From Urophycis tenuis (lineage: Eukaryota > Chordata > Actinopteri > Gadiformes > Phycidae): a stretch of DNA of 64,000 bases. How positions within the stretch are numbered: position 1 is the first letter of the stretch; each line of letters opens with the position of its first letter. Made by a program: the position numbers and the translations under genes. The DNA lies in assembly GCA_036785325.1 (NCBI GenBank), contig JAXIVH010000019.1, positions 7,874,065 through 7,938,064 on the forward strand, given 5' to 3'. The notes below the pieces were generated by a model, which saw nothing but the letters and a program-made list of their open reading frames with translations, made no database searches and was not told where the DNA came from. This document shows, piece after piece, positions 19,404-30,349 of this stretch.

Positions 19404-22400
19404 TGACACCCCAATGACCTTACTGAACGTTTATGCTCCTAACTCAGATGAGCCATCCTTTATTTCAGACATGGTATTATTGTTTAATGAGAATTGTAAA
19501 GGGCTGGGCGTCTTGGGAGGTGACCTTAACGTAACATTGTGTTCAAGAGATAAATCCAATCAAGCCAAGGCCTCCAACCCTAGATCTGCTAAGGTCCTCC
19601 TCAAACTGAGTGCTGACAGTGGGCTAACTGAAGTTTGGCGGGAATTAAATCCCGGTGTTAGAGATTATACTTTTTTCTCGAATGTTCATAACTCCTATTC
19701 TCGACTAGATTACTTTTTTGTTCCCTCTAATTATATGTATATGATATCTAAGTGTAGAATAAATCCAATTGTACTCTCAGACCATTCCAGAATCCACCTA
19801 GGGATCAAATGTGATCAGAAAAGGTTTATCACTAAGCGTTGGAGATTTAATTCTTCTCTTCTTAGAGATAACAAACTTAAATCACTGATACGTGGGTGGA
19901 TATCAAATTATATTAAAGAAAACAATGATCCCTCCGTAGAGGCTGATATAATTTGGGAGGCAGCAAAAGCGACACTAAGAGGACTTCTTATCTCATATGT
20001 CTCATTTAAAAGCCATGAAAAACTTGGTGAAAGAAAAGAAATAGAGAGAGAAGTAACGCAAAGGGAAAACCTTCATAAAAAAAAACGTACAGAGGATAAC
20101 TGGAAACAATTAAATACTATGATATCAGAGGAGATCATAAAAAAAATGAATTTTATCAAACAAAAGGATTATGAATTTGGAAATAAACCAGGAAAATTAT
20201 TAGCTCATCAAATAAAGAAAGAGCAAGCTGAAAAGACGATAAAAGCAATATACTCTAGTGATAATAAAACAACTTATCACCCTAAAGAGATCAACCAAAC
20301 TTTTTTCAACTTCTATAATAATCTTTACGAATCACAAAGGGGGTACTCACAGGAAAAATTGGATGACTACCTCAGTAAAACCAAGTTACCTGAAGTATCG
20401 GCTCCGGACCAACACTCCTTAAATTCACCTTTCACAGAAGCAGAAATACTGGCCACAATTAACTCGATGACGTTAAATAAAAGTCCAGGACCAGATGGCT
20501 TCTCAGTAGATTTTTATAAAGAATTTTGGCCTGAGATCCACCCTATCTTTATGGCAATGGTGAATAACTTCTGTAAGAAAAAAATTCTCCCACAGACAAT
20601 GAACTTGGCTCCTATTAGTGTTCTACTTAAAGATGGTAATGGCCCCCTTCAATGCTTATCGTACAGGCCTATTAGTCTCTTGGACCACGACTATAAGATT
20701 ATTACCACACTTTTAGCTAGAAGGCTGGAGTCAATCCTACCTAAATTGATTAACCCAGACCAGTCAGGTTTCATAAAGGGGAGATATGCAGCTGACAACA
20801 TAAGGAGAACCGTGAATGTAATAAACTGCATCAACAACAAGCGGAAGCCTTCTCTTCTGTTATCTTTAGATGCAGAGAAGGCTTTCAACAGGGTTGAGTG
20901 GAGCTTTCTTTTTTCTGTTCTAGAGAAATTTAAAATGGGTGGTAACTTTATTGATTGGATTAAAAGCATTTATAATAGCCCTAAAGCTGCAATTATAACC
21001 AATGGCTACTGCTCAGATCGCTTCTCTTTAACTCGAGGGACGAGGCAGGGGTGCCCCTTGTCACCTTTACTTTTCGCCATGGTGATTGAACCATTGGCTG
21101 CAGTTGTTAGAAACTCCAGCATTCAAGGTTTTAAGTTTGACACTGATAAAATGTCCTTATATGCAGATGACATTATTTTATACATCAATGATCTTGATAA
21201 TTCTATTCCCCACCTCTTTAATACAATTAAAGATTTTGGTAACTATTCAGGATACAAGATAAACTTTAACAAGTCCAATGCTCTTTTCTTACATACTACA
21301 CCCACGGAAAAAATGCTTTCTTCAAGTGGGTTTAACTCCACCCCTAAAGGCTTTAAGTATTTGGGTATATTCATTACCCCAGATTTGGATAACTTATTTA
21401 AAGAAAACTACACTCCCCTCTCACTTAAGGTTAAAACCAACCTGCCAAAGTGGTCCTCTCTGCCACTGTCACTCTTAGGTAGAATAAATGTAATTAAAAT
21501 GAATGTTCTTCCAAGATTTCTTTTTCTTTTCCAGATGCTTCCATGTTATTTATCTGTCGAGTTTTTCAAATCAATTAACAGCTGTCTCTCAAGATTCATT
21601 TGGAGGAATAAAAAACCTCGGATCAGTTTATTGACTCTCATGAAGCCCGAAACTTTGGGTGGTCTGGGTTTACCCAACCTACAATACTATTTCTGGGCGG
21701 CTGAAATACGGAACCTGATTACATGGTCAACGGAGAGACATGAATCCATGTGGGTTCAGATGGAATCAAAACCATTCGAACCACTTCCCCTCATCTCCCT
21801 CCTATTTATAAACCACTTCGAAAAGATACAAAATATGGACAAATGTTTCTCTGTAATTAATACTCTACAAATTTGGAAATACTGCAGAAAGAAAATCGGT
21901 ATAACCTCTTACAACTTGCTACATTATCCAATCTTTGAAAATCCAGACCTTAATACTCAAACTACTTTGGTTAACATACGTCAATGGACAAACTCCGGCA
22001 TAATACAATTTAAAGATTTGTTGAATCAGAACATGCAGTTGAAATCATTTATTGATTTAAGATCAGAATATAACATCTCCAATAAACATTTTTTTAAATA
22101 CCTTCAAATTCGAAGTGTCATAATCGCTTACACTAAGGTAAAAAAAACTACGGCTTGGGCTATCTGAACTGGAGGACATTTTGTTATCCTCAGACAAAAT
22201 AAAAGGAAAGATCTCTGAATTTTATAATGTCCTCATAAAAGAAGGTCAATCTTCTTTTCAATCACTAAAGAAGACATGGGAGGACATAGGGAAACATTTT
22301 GAGGTCATGGTTAAATATCTGCAATAAGATTCATTTCTCATTTACAAGTAATAAAATAAAGGAAGCTAATTTCAAATTTATCCACAAAACCTACCTAACC

Positions 22401-22838
22401 CCAATAAACATGCATAAAATATCAAAGGATATCTCAGCAACGTGTCAGAGATGCAAAAAGGTGGAGGGGACATTCATGCATATGTTCTGGGACTGCAACC
22501 TTCTAAAAAGCTACTGGAGCTCAATCCATTATTTTACTCAGTCAGTCATGGATATACAATTTGATTTAAGCAGCAGTTTATATTGACTAAACGACACAAA
22601 TAATTTACAGTTAGATCACAAAAAATGCAGGATACTCATTTTGATTACTTATTTTGCAAAGAAATGTATACTTCTATTTTGGAAGAATAATTCCCCTCCA
22701 TCTTTTAAGATGTTTCTTGATCAACTGTCTTCATTCTTACCTTTAGAAAAACTGACTTTGGAGAAATACAATCGAGGCTATCTTTTTAATGAATTTTGGT
22801 GCCCTGTATTCTTGGGTATGGCGAAAGCCGGTATATGA
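19400..22838 (+). pseudogene. L1 ORF2, remaining endonuclease, reverse transcriptase and C-terminus
   Basis: From the TTAA site the frame is open for more than 900 codons. The endonuclease ends with NVYAPNSDEPSF, GGDLNVTL and VLSDHSRIH. The reverse transcriptase has SPGPDGFSVDFYKEFW, YRPISLLDHDYKI, QSGFIKGRY, LDAEKAFNRVEW, TRGTRQGCPLSPLLFAM and catalytic YADD at 21160-21171. A C-terminal cysteine motif follows (CQRCKKVEGTFMHMFWDC). The frame shifts near 22150-22165 and a TGA occurs near 22584. The final readable block ends FNEFWCPVFLGMAKAGI at 22838. The long undamaged RT contrasts with the heavily damaged DNA transposon inside the same gene. Confidence 0.88.
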
Positions 22839-22969
22839 ATTGCTGTACATATGCTGTCTTATTACTGTCATTTAGGTTACCACAAGTATCAATATGTCGA
22901 TGCCTATATTGCTGCCCCATATATATATTTTTTGTTTTTCTTTATATATATAATTTATTTTTATGTTAC

Positions 22970-23001
<32 letters not shown>

Positions 23002-23207
23002 GTAGTAGTAGTAGTAGTATTATTATTTATGTATTTTCTCTTTTGCTTTTTCCCTTTTCATTTACGTTTGTACTTTTAGGTTTGTGTGTTTTTTTGTTTT
23101 ATCCCTTTATGGGTGGGGGGGGTGGGGGGTGGGATAACTGCTCAAAAGAAAAATTGCAAACTGTAAGACTGAATATGTGTGTATGTTGAATGGCTGTCTT
23201 TTGAGAA
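22839..23207 (+). other. L1 3' UTR with (ATT)n and (AGT)n microsatellites
   Basis: No coding sequence. (ATT)n at about 22970-23000 changes into (AGT)n at about 23001-23019. The UTR ends in an A-rich tail at about 23204 that merges into the A/T array. Confidence 0.6.
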
Positions 23208-23936
23208 AAAAAAAAAATAATAATATAAAAAATACTAATATAAAAAAAACTTTTTTTTTCAATTTAATTTGCTTTTTTTTATTTGAAAAATAAATAAATA
23301 AATAAAATAAAAATAAATAAATTAAAAAAAAAAGAAAATTAAATTGAAAAAAAAGAAAAAAAAACTTTTTTTTTTTTTCAGATTTAAAAAAAAAGCAAAT
23401 TAAATTGAAAAAAAAGTTTTTTTTTAATTTTATAAAAAAAGAAAAAAATTGAAAAAAAGAAAAATAATGAAAAAAAAGAAAAAAATATATATATTTATTT
23501 TTTTTCATTTTATTTTTTTAAATTTGAAAAAAAGGAAAAAATGAAAAAAAAGAAATAAATAAAAAAAAAAAGATTTTTTTTTCAACTTAAAAAATTTTTG
23601 AAAAAAATAAAAAAAAATGAAAAAGAAAAGAAAGCATTTTTTTTTCACTTAAAAAAAAAAAATCAAATAAAAAAACAAACAAACAAAAACGTTTTTTTTC
23701 TCACTAAAAATTGAAGAAAAAAAAAAAAAAAAAAACATTTTTTTTTTCACTTTTTTCCTTGTTAAATAAAAAAAAAAGAAAAAAATATATTTTTTTTCTT
23801 TTTCAAAGTTAAAAAAAATTTGAAAAATAAATTGAAAAAAAAATGAAATTTTTTTTTTCAATTTTTTTATTTTTTTTTCAGTGAAAAAAAGTTTTTTTTT
23901 CTTTTTTTTATTTGAAAAAAAAATTAAAAAAAGACA
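23208..23936. repeat. A-run/T-run array, middle segment
   Basis: Runs of A (7-14) punctuated by G or TTG alternate with runs of T punctuated by C or CAA, for about 730 bp. GC content is extremely low. Open frames here encode only Phe/Lys-rich peptides and are not credible genes. Confidence 0.85.
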
Positions 23937-25643
23937 TGGGAGGAGTTCGGTGAGGCCATGGAGAACGACTTCCGGACGACTTCAAAGAGGTTCTGGACCA
24001 CCATCCGGCATCTCAGGAGGGGGAAGCAGTGCATCGTCAACTCTGTGTATGGTGGAGGCGGTGCGCTGCTGACCTCAACTCGGGACGTTGTGGATCGGTG
24101 GAAGGAATACTTTAAAGACCTCCTCAACCCCACCGACACGCCTTCCGGTAAGGAAGCAGGGCCTGGGGACTCAGGTGTGGGCTCTCCTATCTCCGGGGCT
24201 GAGGTTGCCGAGGTGGTCAGGAAGCTCCTCGGTGGCAGGGCCCCGGGGTTGGATGAGGTCCACCCGGAGTTCCTTAAGGCCCTGGATGTTGTGGGGCTGT
24301 CTTGGTTGACACTACTCTGCAGCATCGCGTGGACATCGGGGGCAGTGCCACTGGATTGGCAGACTGGGGTGGTTGTCCCTCTTTTTAAGAAGGGGGACCG
24401 GAGGGTGTGTTCCATCTATAGGGGGATCACACTCCTTAGCCTTCCTGGTAAGGTCTATTCAGGGGTGCTGGAGAGGAGAATGTGGTTTCCGTCCGGGCCG
24501 TGGAACAGTGGACCAGCTCTACACCCTCTGCAGGATCCTTGAGGGTGCATGGGAGTTTGCCCAACCAGTCCACATGTGCTTTGTGGACTTGGAGAAGGCA
24601 TTCGACCGTGTCCCTTGGGGAGTCCATACGGGCTGTCCGTTCCCTGTATGACCGGTGTCAGAGCTTGGTCCGCATTGCCAGAAATAAGTCGGACTTGTTT
24701 CCGGTGAGGTTTGGACTCCGCCAGGGCTGTCCTTTGTCACTGATCCTGTTCATAATTTTTATGGACAGGATTTCTAGGCACAGCCAGGGCGTTGAGGGGG
24801 TCCGGTTTGGCAACCTCAGGATTGGGTCTCTGCTTTTTGCGGATGATTTGGTCCTGTTGGCCTCATCAGACCGTGAACTCCAACTCTCGCTGGACCGGTT
24901 CGCAGCCGAATGCAAAGCGGCCGGGATGAGAATCAGCACCTCCAAATCCAAGTCCATGGTCCTCAACCGGAAAAGGGTGGAGTGCACTCTCCGGGTTGGG
25001 GATGAGATCCTGCCCCAAGTGGAGGAGTTCAAGTACCTCGGGGTCTTGTTCATGAGTGAGGGGAGGATGGAGCGGGAGATCGACAGGCGGATCGGTGCGG
25101 CGTCTGCAGTAATGCGGACTCTGCACGGATCTGTCGTGACGAAGAGAGAGCTGAGCCGAAAGGCAAAGCTCTCGATTTACCAGTCGATCTACATTCCTAC
25201 CCTCACCTATGGTCATGAACTTTGGGTAGTGACCGAAAGAACGAGATCGCGGGTACAAGTGGCCGAAATGAGCTTCATCCACAGGGTGGCTGGGCTCTCC
25301 CTTAGAGATAGGGTGAGAAGCATGGCCATCCGGGAGGAGCTCGGAGTAGACCCGCTGCTCCTCCACGTTGAGAGGAGCCAGATGAGGTGGCTCGGGCATC
25401 TAGTTAGGATGCCTCCCAGACGCCTCCCTGGTGAGGTGTTCAGGGCACGTCCCACTGCTAGGAGACCCCGGGGGAGACCCAGGACACGCTGGAGAGATTA
25501 TATCTCTCGGCTGTCCTGGGAACACCTCGGGATCCCCCAGGAAGAGCTGGACGAAGTAGCTGGGGAGAGGGAAGTCTGGGCTTCCCTGCTTAGGCTGCTG
25601 CCCCCACGACCCGACCCCGGATAAGCAGCAGGAGAATGAATGA
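23937..25643 (+). mobile_element. 5'-truncated Rex3 copy embedded in the A/T array
   Basis: It starts where the first copy reads about position 1331 (TGGGAGGAGTTCGGTGAGG) and ends with GGATAAGCAGCAGGAGAATG and GAAT repeats. 5' truncation is the rule for RTE elements. It is clearly diverged from the copy at 1-3131, so it is not a local duplication of it. Confidence 0.92.
23958..25624 (+). pseudogene. Rex3 reverse transcriptase fragment with two internal deletions
   Basis: The coding region begins at EKDFRT-like sequence (MENDFRTTSKRFW) just before the reverse transcriptase. RT motifs are present: YRGITLLSLPGKVYSG, CGFRPGRGTVDQLYTL, CFVDLEKAFDRVP, GLRQGCPLSLILF, catalytic FADD at 24836-24847 and KYLGVLF. 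The C-terminal tail is complete (RWLGHLVRMPPRRLPGEVF ... LLRLLPPRPDPG). Compared with the first Rex3 copy, about 42 bp are missing at 24477 (after GVLERR) and roughly 55-60 bp at about 24622 (after DRVPWG), each changing frame. It is non-functional. Confidence 0.9.
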
Positions 25644-26862
25644 ATGAATTTAATAATAATTTTTTATTAAATTAAAAAATTATTCATTTTTTTTCTTTTT
25701 TTTTTCAATTTTGTTTTTGATTTTATTTCTTTTCTTTTTTTTTGTTTAAAAAAAAAAGAAAAAAAAAAGAAAAAAATGGAGAGAAAAAAAGAAAAAAAAA
25801 TCTTTAAAAAAACAAAATTGAAAAAAAAAATTGAAAAATTAAAAAAAAATTGAAAAAAAATGAAAAAATTGGAAAAAAAAAGATTTTTTTTTCAAATATA
25901 TATTTTTTTTTTTTCAAACAAAAAAAAAGAAAAAAAAAATCAAATTAAAAAAAAAACAAATGAATAAATAAATTTAAAAAAATAAATAAAAAGAAAAAAA
26001 TAATCTAATATTTATTTTTTTTCAAATTAAAAAAAAGAAAAAAAATCTAATTTTTTTAAATGTTTTTTTTTTATTTAAAAAAATACATATATTATTTTTT
26101 TCAAATATATATATTTTTTTACAATTTAAAAAAAAAATTGAAGAAAAAAAAGAAAAAAAAATCATTTTTTTCCAATTTTTTTTTTCAGATTAAAAAAAAT
26201 CTGTTTTTTTTTTATTTAAAAAAATATATTTTTTTCTTTTTTTTAATTTTTTCAGATTAAAAAAAAAATCTGACATTTTTTTTCAATTTTTGTTTTTCAA
26301 ATAAAAAAAAAAGAAAAACAAAATTGAAAAAATATATATATTTTTTAAATTTTTTAATTCATTTATTTATTTTTCAAAATTAAAAAAAGAAAGAAAAAGA
26401 GTTTTTTTTTCAAATTGAAAAAAAAAAAGAAAAAAATAATTCAATTTTTTTAAAGTTAATTATTCACTTATTTATTTTTCAAAGTTAAAAAAAAAATAAA
26501 TTAAAATAAAAAAATAAAAAATAAATCGTTTTTTCTCTTTTTTTTCAATTAAAAAAATGATTAAAAAGAAAAAGGAAAAAAAAAGTGTGAAAAAAAAGAT
26601 TTTTGAAAAAAAAGAGGAAAAAAAATTCCTTTTTATTTGAAAAAAAAGAAAAAAAAGAAAAAAAGTAAAAAAATGTATTATATAATATATAAAAATATAT
26701 ATGTTTTCTTTTTTTTTCTTTAAATTTGAAAAAAAATGAAATAAAAAAAAAAAATGAAATAAATTAAAAAAAAGAATAAATAATAATAAATAAATAATAA
26801 TAATATTAAAAAAAAGAACAAAATAAAAAAAAATGAAGAAAAAAAAAAGGAAAAAAAAAGAA

Positions 26863-26893
<31 letters not shown>

Positions 26894-27136
26894 AATAAAA
26901 ATATTGATTTTTTTTCCTCTTTTTTTTAATTAAAAAAAAATGATTTTTTGTTATTTCTTTTTTTTAAATTTGAAAAAAAATAAAATAAATAAATAAATAT
27001 AAAAAAAAATAAATAAAATAAATAAATAAATAAATAAATAAAAAACAAACATTTTTGAAAAAAAAATTAACTTTGAAAAAAAGGAATATTTTTTTTTTAA
27101 TAAAAAAAAAAAAGAAAAAAAAATTGAAAAAATATA

Positions 27137-27168
<32 letters not shown>

Positions 27169-27229
27169 TAATAAACAATAATACTAATTAAAAAAATAAA
27201 AATAAAATAAATAATTTAAAAAAAAATTT
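25644..27229. repeat. A-run/T-run array, right segment
   Basis: About 1.6 kb of alternating A- and T-homopolymer runs with single-base interruptions, including AAAT/AATAA stretches (for example 26858-26895). It ends abruptly at a G run. Confidence 0.85.
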
Positions 27230-27248
27230 GGGGGGGGGGGGCGGGGGG
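27230..27248. repeat. G-run at the end of the A/T array
   Basis: Twelve G, one C and six G directly follow AAAAAATTT. The sharp switch from pure A/T to pure G marks the array edge and could also be a sequencing or assembly seam. Confidence 0.8.
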
Positions 27249-29932
27249 ACGCCTTGCCATGGTGACAGGGGAGAACAACATTGGGGAGCCAATCCAGCCG
27301 CGAGGATTTCCCCTTCTATTAAACGCTGCAGCCCACCTGTGTAGGCATATTATTGGGCTGCTAGTGAAGTCTATTTGCCTTTGTCAAATGACTCAGGGTG
27401 GATATTGAAACTATGGTGGTGCGCCATAGTCTCATCAATGTGTGGGAAACACTGGTTACGCATGTCTTACACGCACCAGATGATTTTTTAAATCTAGAAA
27501 ACTGGAGAAACCACACACGTAACAATAAAAAAAGAAACATAGTCGAAACATTGTCATTAAGGGTGTTTAAGGCCAAAACACCACACACTAACTGATTTCA
27601 TTGCCTTGTTGGGCAATTTGCGAGAGCTCCAGTTTTGAGACTAGGACTGGGTTGTTGCCCAGTCCTAGTCTCAAAACTGGAGCTCTCGCAAATTGCATTC
27701 TTGCGATCAAAAAAGTGGCATTAGCATTTTTTTTCTCAACATTCTAAAGAAATATGAATGAATTATGGACAAAGTCACGAAAATGGTGTGAAGATTGACT
27801 GTAGGTTACAGGTTGCAGCTCAAGTTGGCCTCCTCGATTTTGGAAATCAATCTGTTTCGCTTTTGCAAAAGTGCTTTGGCAGCTGTTGTGTACAAGTCAG
27901 CATGACTCCAAATTGGCCATAATTTTTCCCACTTGACAATCCCTACCTTGTGTACTCGGCTGTCCTCAGGGTTCCCCCACACCAGGGGATATTGGACATT
28001 TATGCCTAAAAGTCCTTGTCCATATTCATCTTTATCCAGAATGGCTAAGGGCTTAGCCACCACAGGAAGTAAACAAAGCACAGCTGCCACAGAAAGTAAA
28101 CGCAGACATTTAATGGATAACTTTTTAACAAGTTAAATATTTTAAGACACATTTTAACAGTAATCATCTAAATGTAATATTTTTTTTTTTTACATGTGAC
28201 TTGACTTCATGTTGATCATTGCAGATTGGGGAACTTCAAAAAGCATGGGTAAGTGTAAATAAGTGCATGATAAATAACTTGTTAACCGTAACAAGGCATT
28301 GTTCTCCTTTTAGCTGTTAGCTGGAAGGACAGTAAACTGTTAATAAAGGCAGTAACAAAAAAAGCTTGCTTAGGTTTTAATAATCACATAAAAGGAAACT
28401 GAGATAACCTCAATGCATGTTTGTAATGCTATTATAAACAAACAGGAGTTTGCTATATACATATCTTAACATTGTTAAGATATGTTTTCTAGCAGTCGAT
28501 AACTATATCTATTATCAAGTTTCTTAAACTTGCTTATAAATGTGTTATAATCTAAGAATTAAGTTATTTGAGGTTATGATTAACATTTATTGGCCGACAT
28601 TCTGGGGAAGACCTACTCTGATTAGGAGAGAAGGCATTCATCGTACTTTGGGTGGAACCGATCTCATAGCCATAGTTTATTTCAGCTCCATCCTGACAAT
28701 TCAGTTGTTGGGACAGTTGTTGGGAGAGTTGGGACCAGGAAGCAGTGCTACACACTTCCCTGCACCCCATTACATTTACATTTAGCACATTTAGCAGACA
28801 ATTTTATCCAAAATGACTTACAAAGAATACATTTCTCATAAGAAGGTGAAACATTTAATTGCTGCTAATACAGTAAGAAAGTTCCAGGCCCAGGTTTCAA
28901 GTATTTCAATTGCTAGTGTAGCAGTGGGAGCTCTTGTCTCCCTCTTACTCTTTGGCTCGGAGCCGGCCCATTTCCGGGGTGTGTGGCTTAATCAGCCAAT
29001 CATAATTCGCCGTAGTATAAGATGGGTAGTGTGTGCTTTGGCCCTTTCCTTGCTTGTGGACCGTAAGCCTGCCCACTTCCTGGTCGCCACAGTCCGTGCT
29101 CACACGAGCAGGTAAGTTAGCGGTAGCTTCACCGTCACATTACTGTGATTTCTTTTAGGTTTTTTCTTTGTGTTTTACAAGCAGCCTTGCTTTTATTAGG
29201 CAGCGCCGTGTGTCCCCTCCTGTGCCGGGCACCCGGATGAAAGCGTAAAGCTCCCCTCTGAGCGTCCGTAGACTCAACTATAGGTATGTGCACTTTTTGA
29301 TAGCCAGTTGAATTAATCTACAAAACATGAGTATAAAATACTAATTGTTTGTTTGTGTTCGGGCAGCTCTGAGAGGCCCCGCTGTTTTGACTCCGCTGCT
29401 GTCCAGTCTAGCCCTTCACTCTGGCGGTGCTGTCCGGTCCTGCTTTTGCGGCTGTCGGTGCTGATCTTTGGGCCTGTCCAACAGCTGATCACTAGTCCGG
29501 CTGCATGTCCGTCGGTGGCATGAATTAGTGCGGCTTTGGGCTAACGGGGTCTCATTTGAACTTTCATTCCTCATCTTAACACATATTTCAATGGACTGTG
29601 GGCCACATTTTCAGATATGTTTTTATTATATGGTTTCAGTTATACAGTTGTTTTACTTAATTGATTGACTGTTTAACTGGGTTACTGTTTGTTTGTTTCT
29701 ATGTTTTGTTATGGTTTATTGTTGTTTTTTTAATTGTTGTTTTGGGTTGTTTAGTCTGGTTATGTTAGTTATTTATGTGCTTTAGACTGTCAATATTGTT
29801 TACCTGAACCCTTAGTAGTAGTGGCAGCTTGTATTGTCTTCATTTGTTGTAACTTAGTTGCTGCCAATCCAAAGGTTAGGATATTATTGGTTATTGTTTT
29901 CTGTCTTTGATAATTGAGTTTCACTTATTTAT
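27249..29932. other. Mostly unassigned non-coding stretch
   Basis: No gene is recognised. Short frames are present (27398-27595 plus; 27806-28090 minus, 94 codons with KWEKLWPIWSHADLYTTAAK); the second could be an old transposon remnant but has no family I know. A perfect palindrome lies at 27613-27696. A dispersed teleost motif (TTTAGCAGACAATTTTATCC then GACTTACAAA) lies at 28772-28825. A GC-richer part at 28950-29290 has a splice-donor-like GCAGGTAAGT at 29108 and could be an old promoter/first exon (weak). Confidence 0.4.
27613..27696. repeat. Perfect 39-bp inverted repeat with a 6-bp spacer
   Basis: Arms 27613-27651 and 27658-27696 are exact reverse complements, starting GCAATTTGCGAGAGCTCC and meeting at GACTGGG-TTGTTG-CCCAGTC. 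No decay is visible, so the structure is recent or maintained. Confidence 0.95.
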
Positions 29933-30349
29933 TTATCTTGTCCCTTTCAGGTGCTGAGAGCTGCAGGTGGTGGTCCTGGTGTCCCTGGCGGCGGTTCCCC
30001 TTCTGTGTGTGTGTGTGAGTTCAGCTAAGAGCGAGTTGTAGACGAGGAGGAAGAGTACTAGTGCTTGGGTCAGGAGCTGTGTCGCTTCCCTCGTGAGGAA
30101 TGGCCGCATCCTGCGGATGTTGTAGAGAGCAAATCTACATGATCGGGTCACGGCAGTGATGTTTGCAGTGCAGGACAGTTGATTGTCGAGTATTACGCCC
30201 AGGTTCCTTGCGGTCGGTGAGGCACATACTGTGATGCCCCAGACCAAGACCTGTAGGTCCCTGTGAGGGCAGTTATTCTCCGGCATGAAGAGAAGCTCAG
30301 TCTTTGCGAGATTGAGCTTGAGTTGATACACAGTTGTCCAAGAGACCAT
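29933..30349 (-). pseudogene. L2-like LINE reverse transcriptase C-terminal fragment
   Basis: On the minus strand the frame gives QLKLNLAKTELLFMP, then ARNLGVILDNQLSCTANIT, RFALYNIRRMRPFLTREATQ and a degraded end. These are the post-catalytic and thumb motifs shared by L2/CR1-group LINEs. The catalytic palm is missing. It meets a plus-strand LINE remnant at about 30350, so two unrelated fragments abut here. Confidence 0.75.

Larger units (their letters stand above)
3726..23207 (+). mobile_element. L1-type LINE split by a solo LTR and a 13-kb DNA transposon
   Basis: The parts in order are ORF1 (3861-4807), an inter-ORF spacer, the ORF2 start (5738), the ORF2 endonuclease up to 6448, ORF2 resuming at 19400 and ending near 22840, and a 3' UTR ending in an A-rich tail near 23207. 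Removing the solo LTR (with one GCAGC) and the TTAA element (with one TTAA) leaves about 6 kb, a normal L1 length. Both outer ends abut the A/T array, so the element probably inserted into that array; A-rich duplications would be invisible there. The coding frames carry several lesions, so this copy is dead. Confidence 0.88.

Noticed and set aside
23107..23861. Phe/Lys-rich open frames in the A/T array
   Set aside because: They are translations of T- and A-homopolymer runs.
27806..28090. 94-codon minus-strand frame as a host gene
   Set aside because: No splice context, family or neighbouring coding exon could be supported; kept only as a possible remnant.
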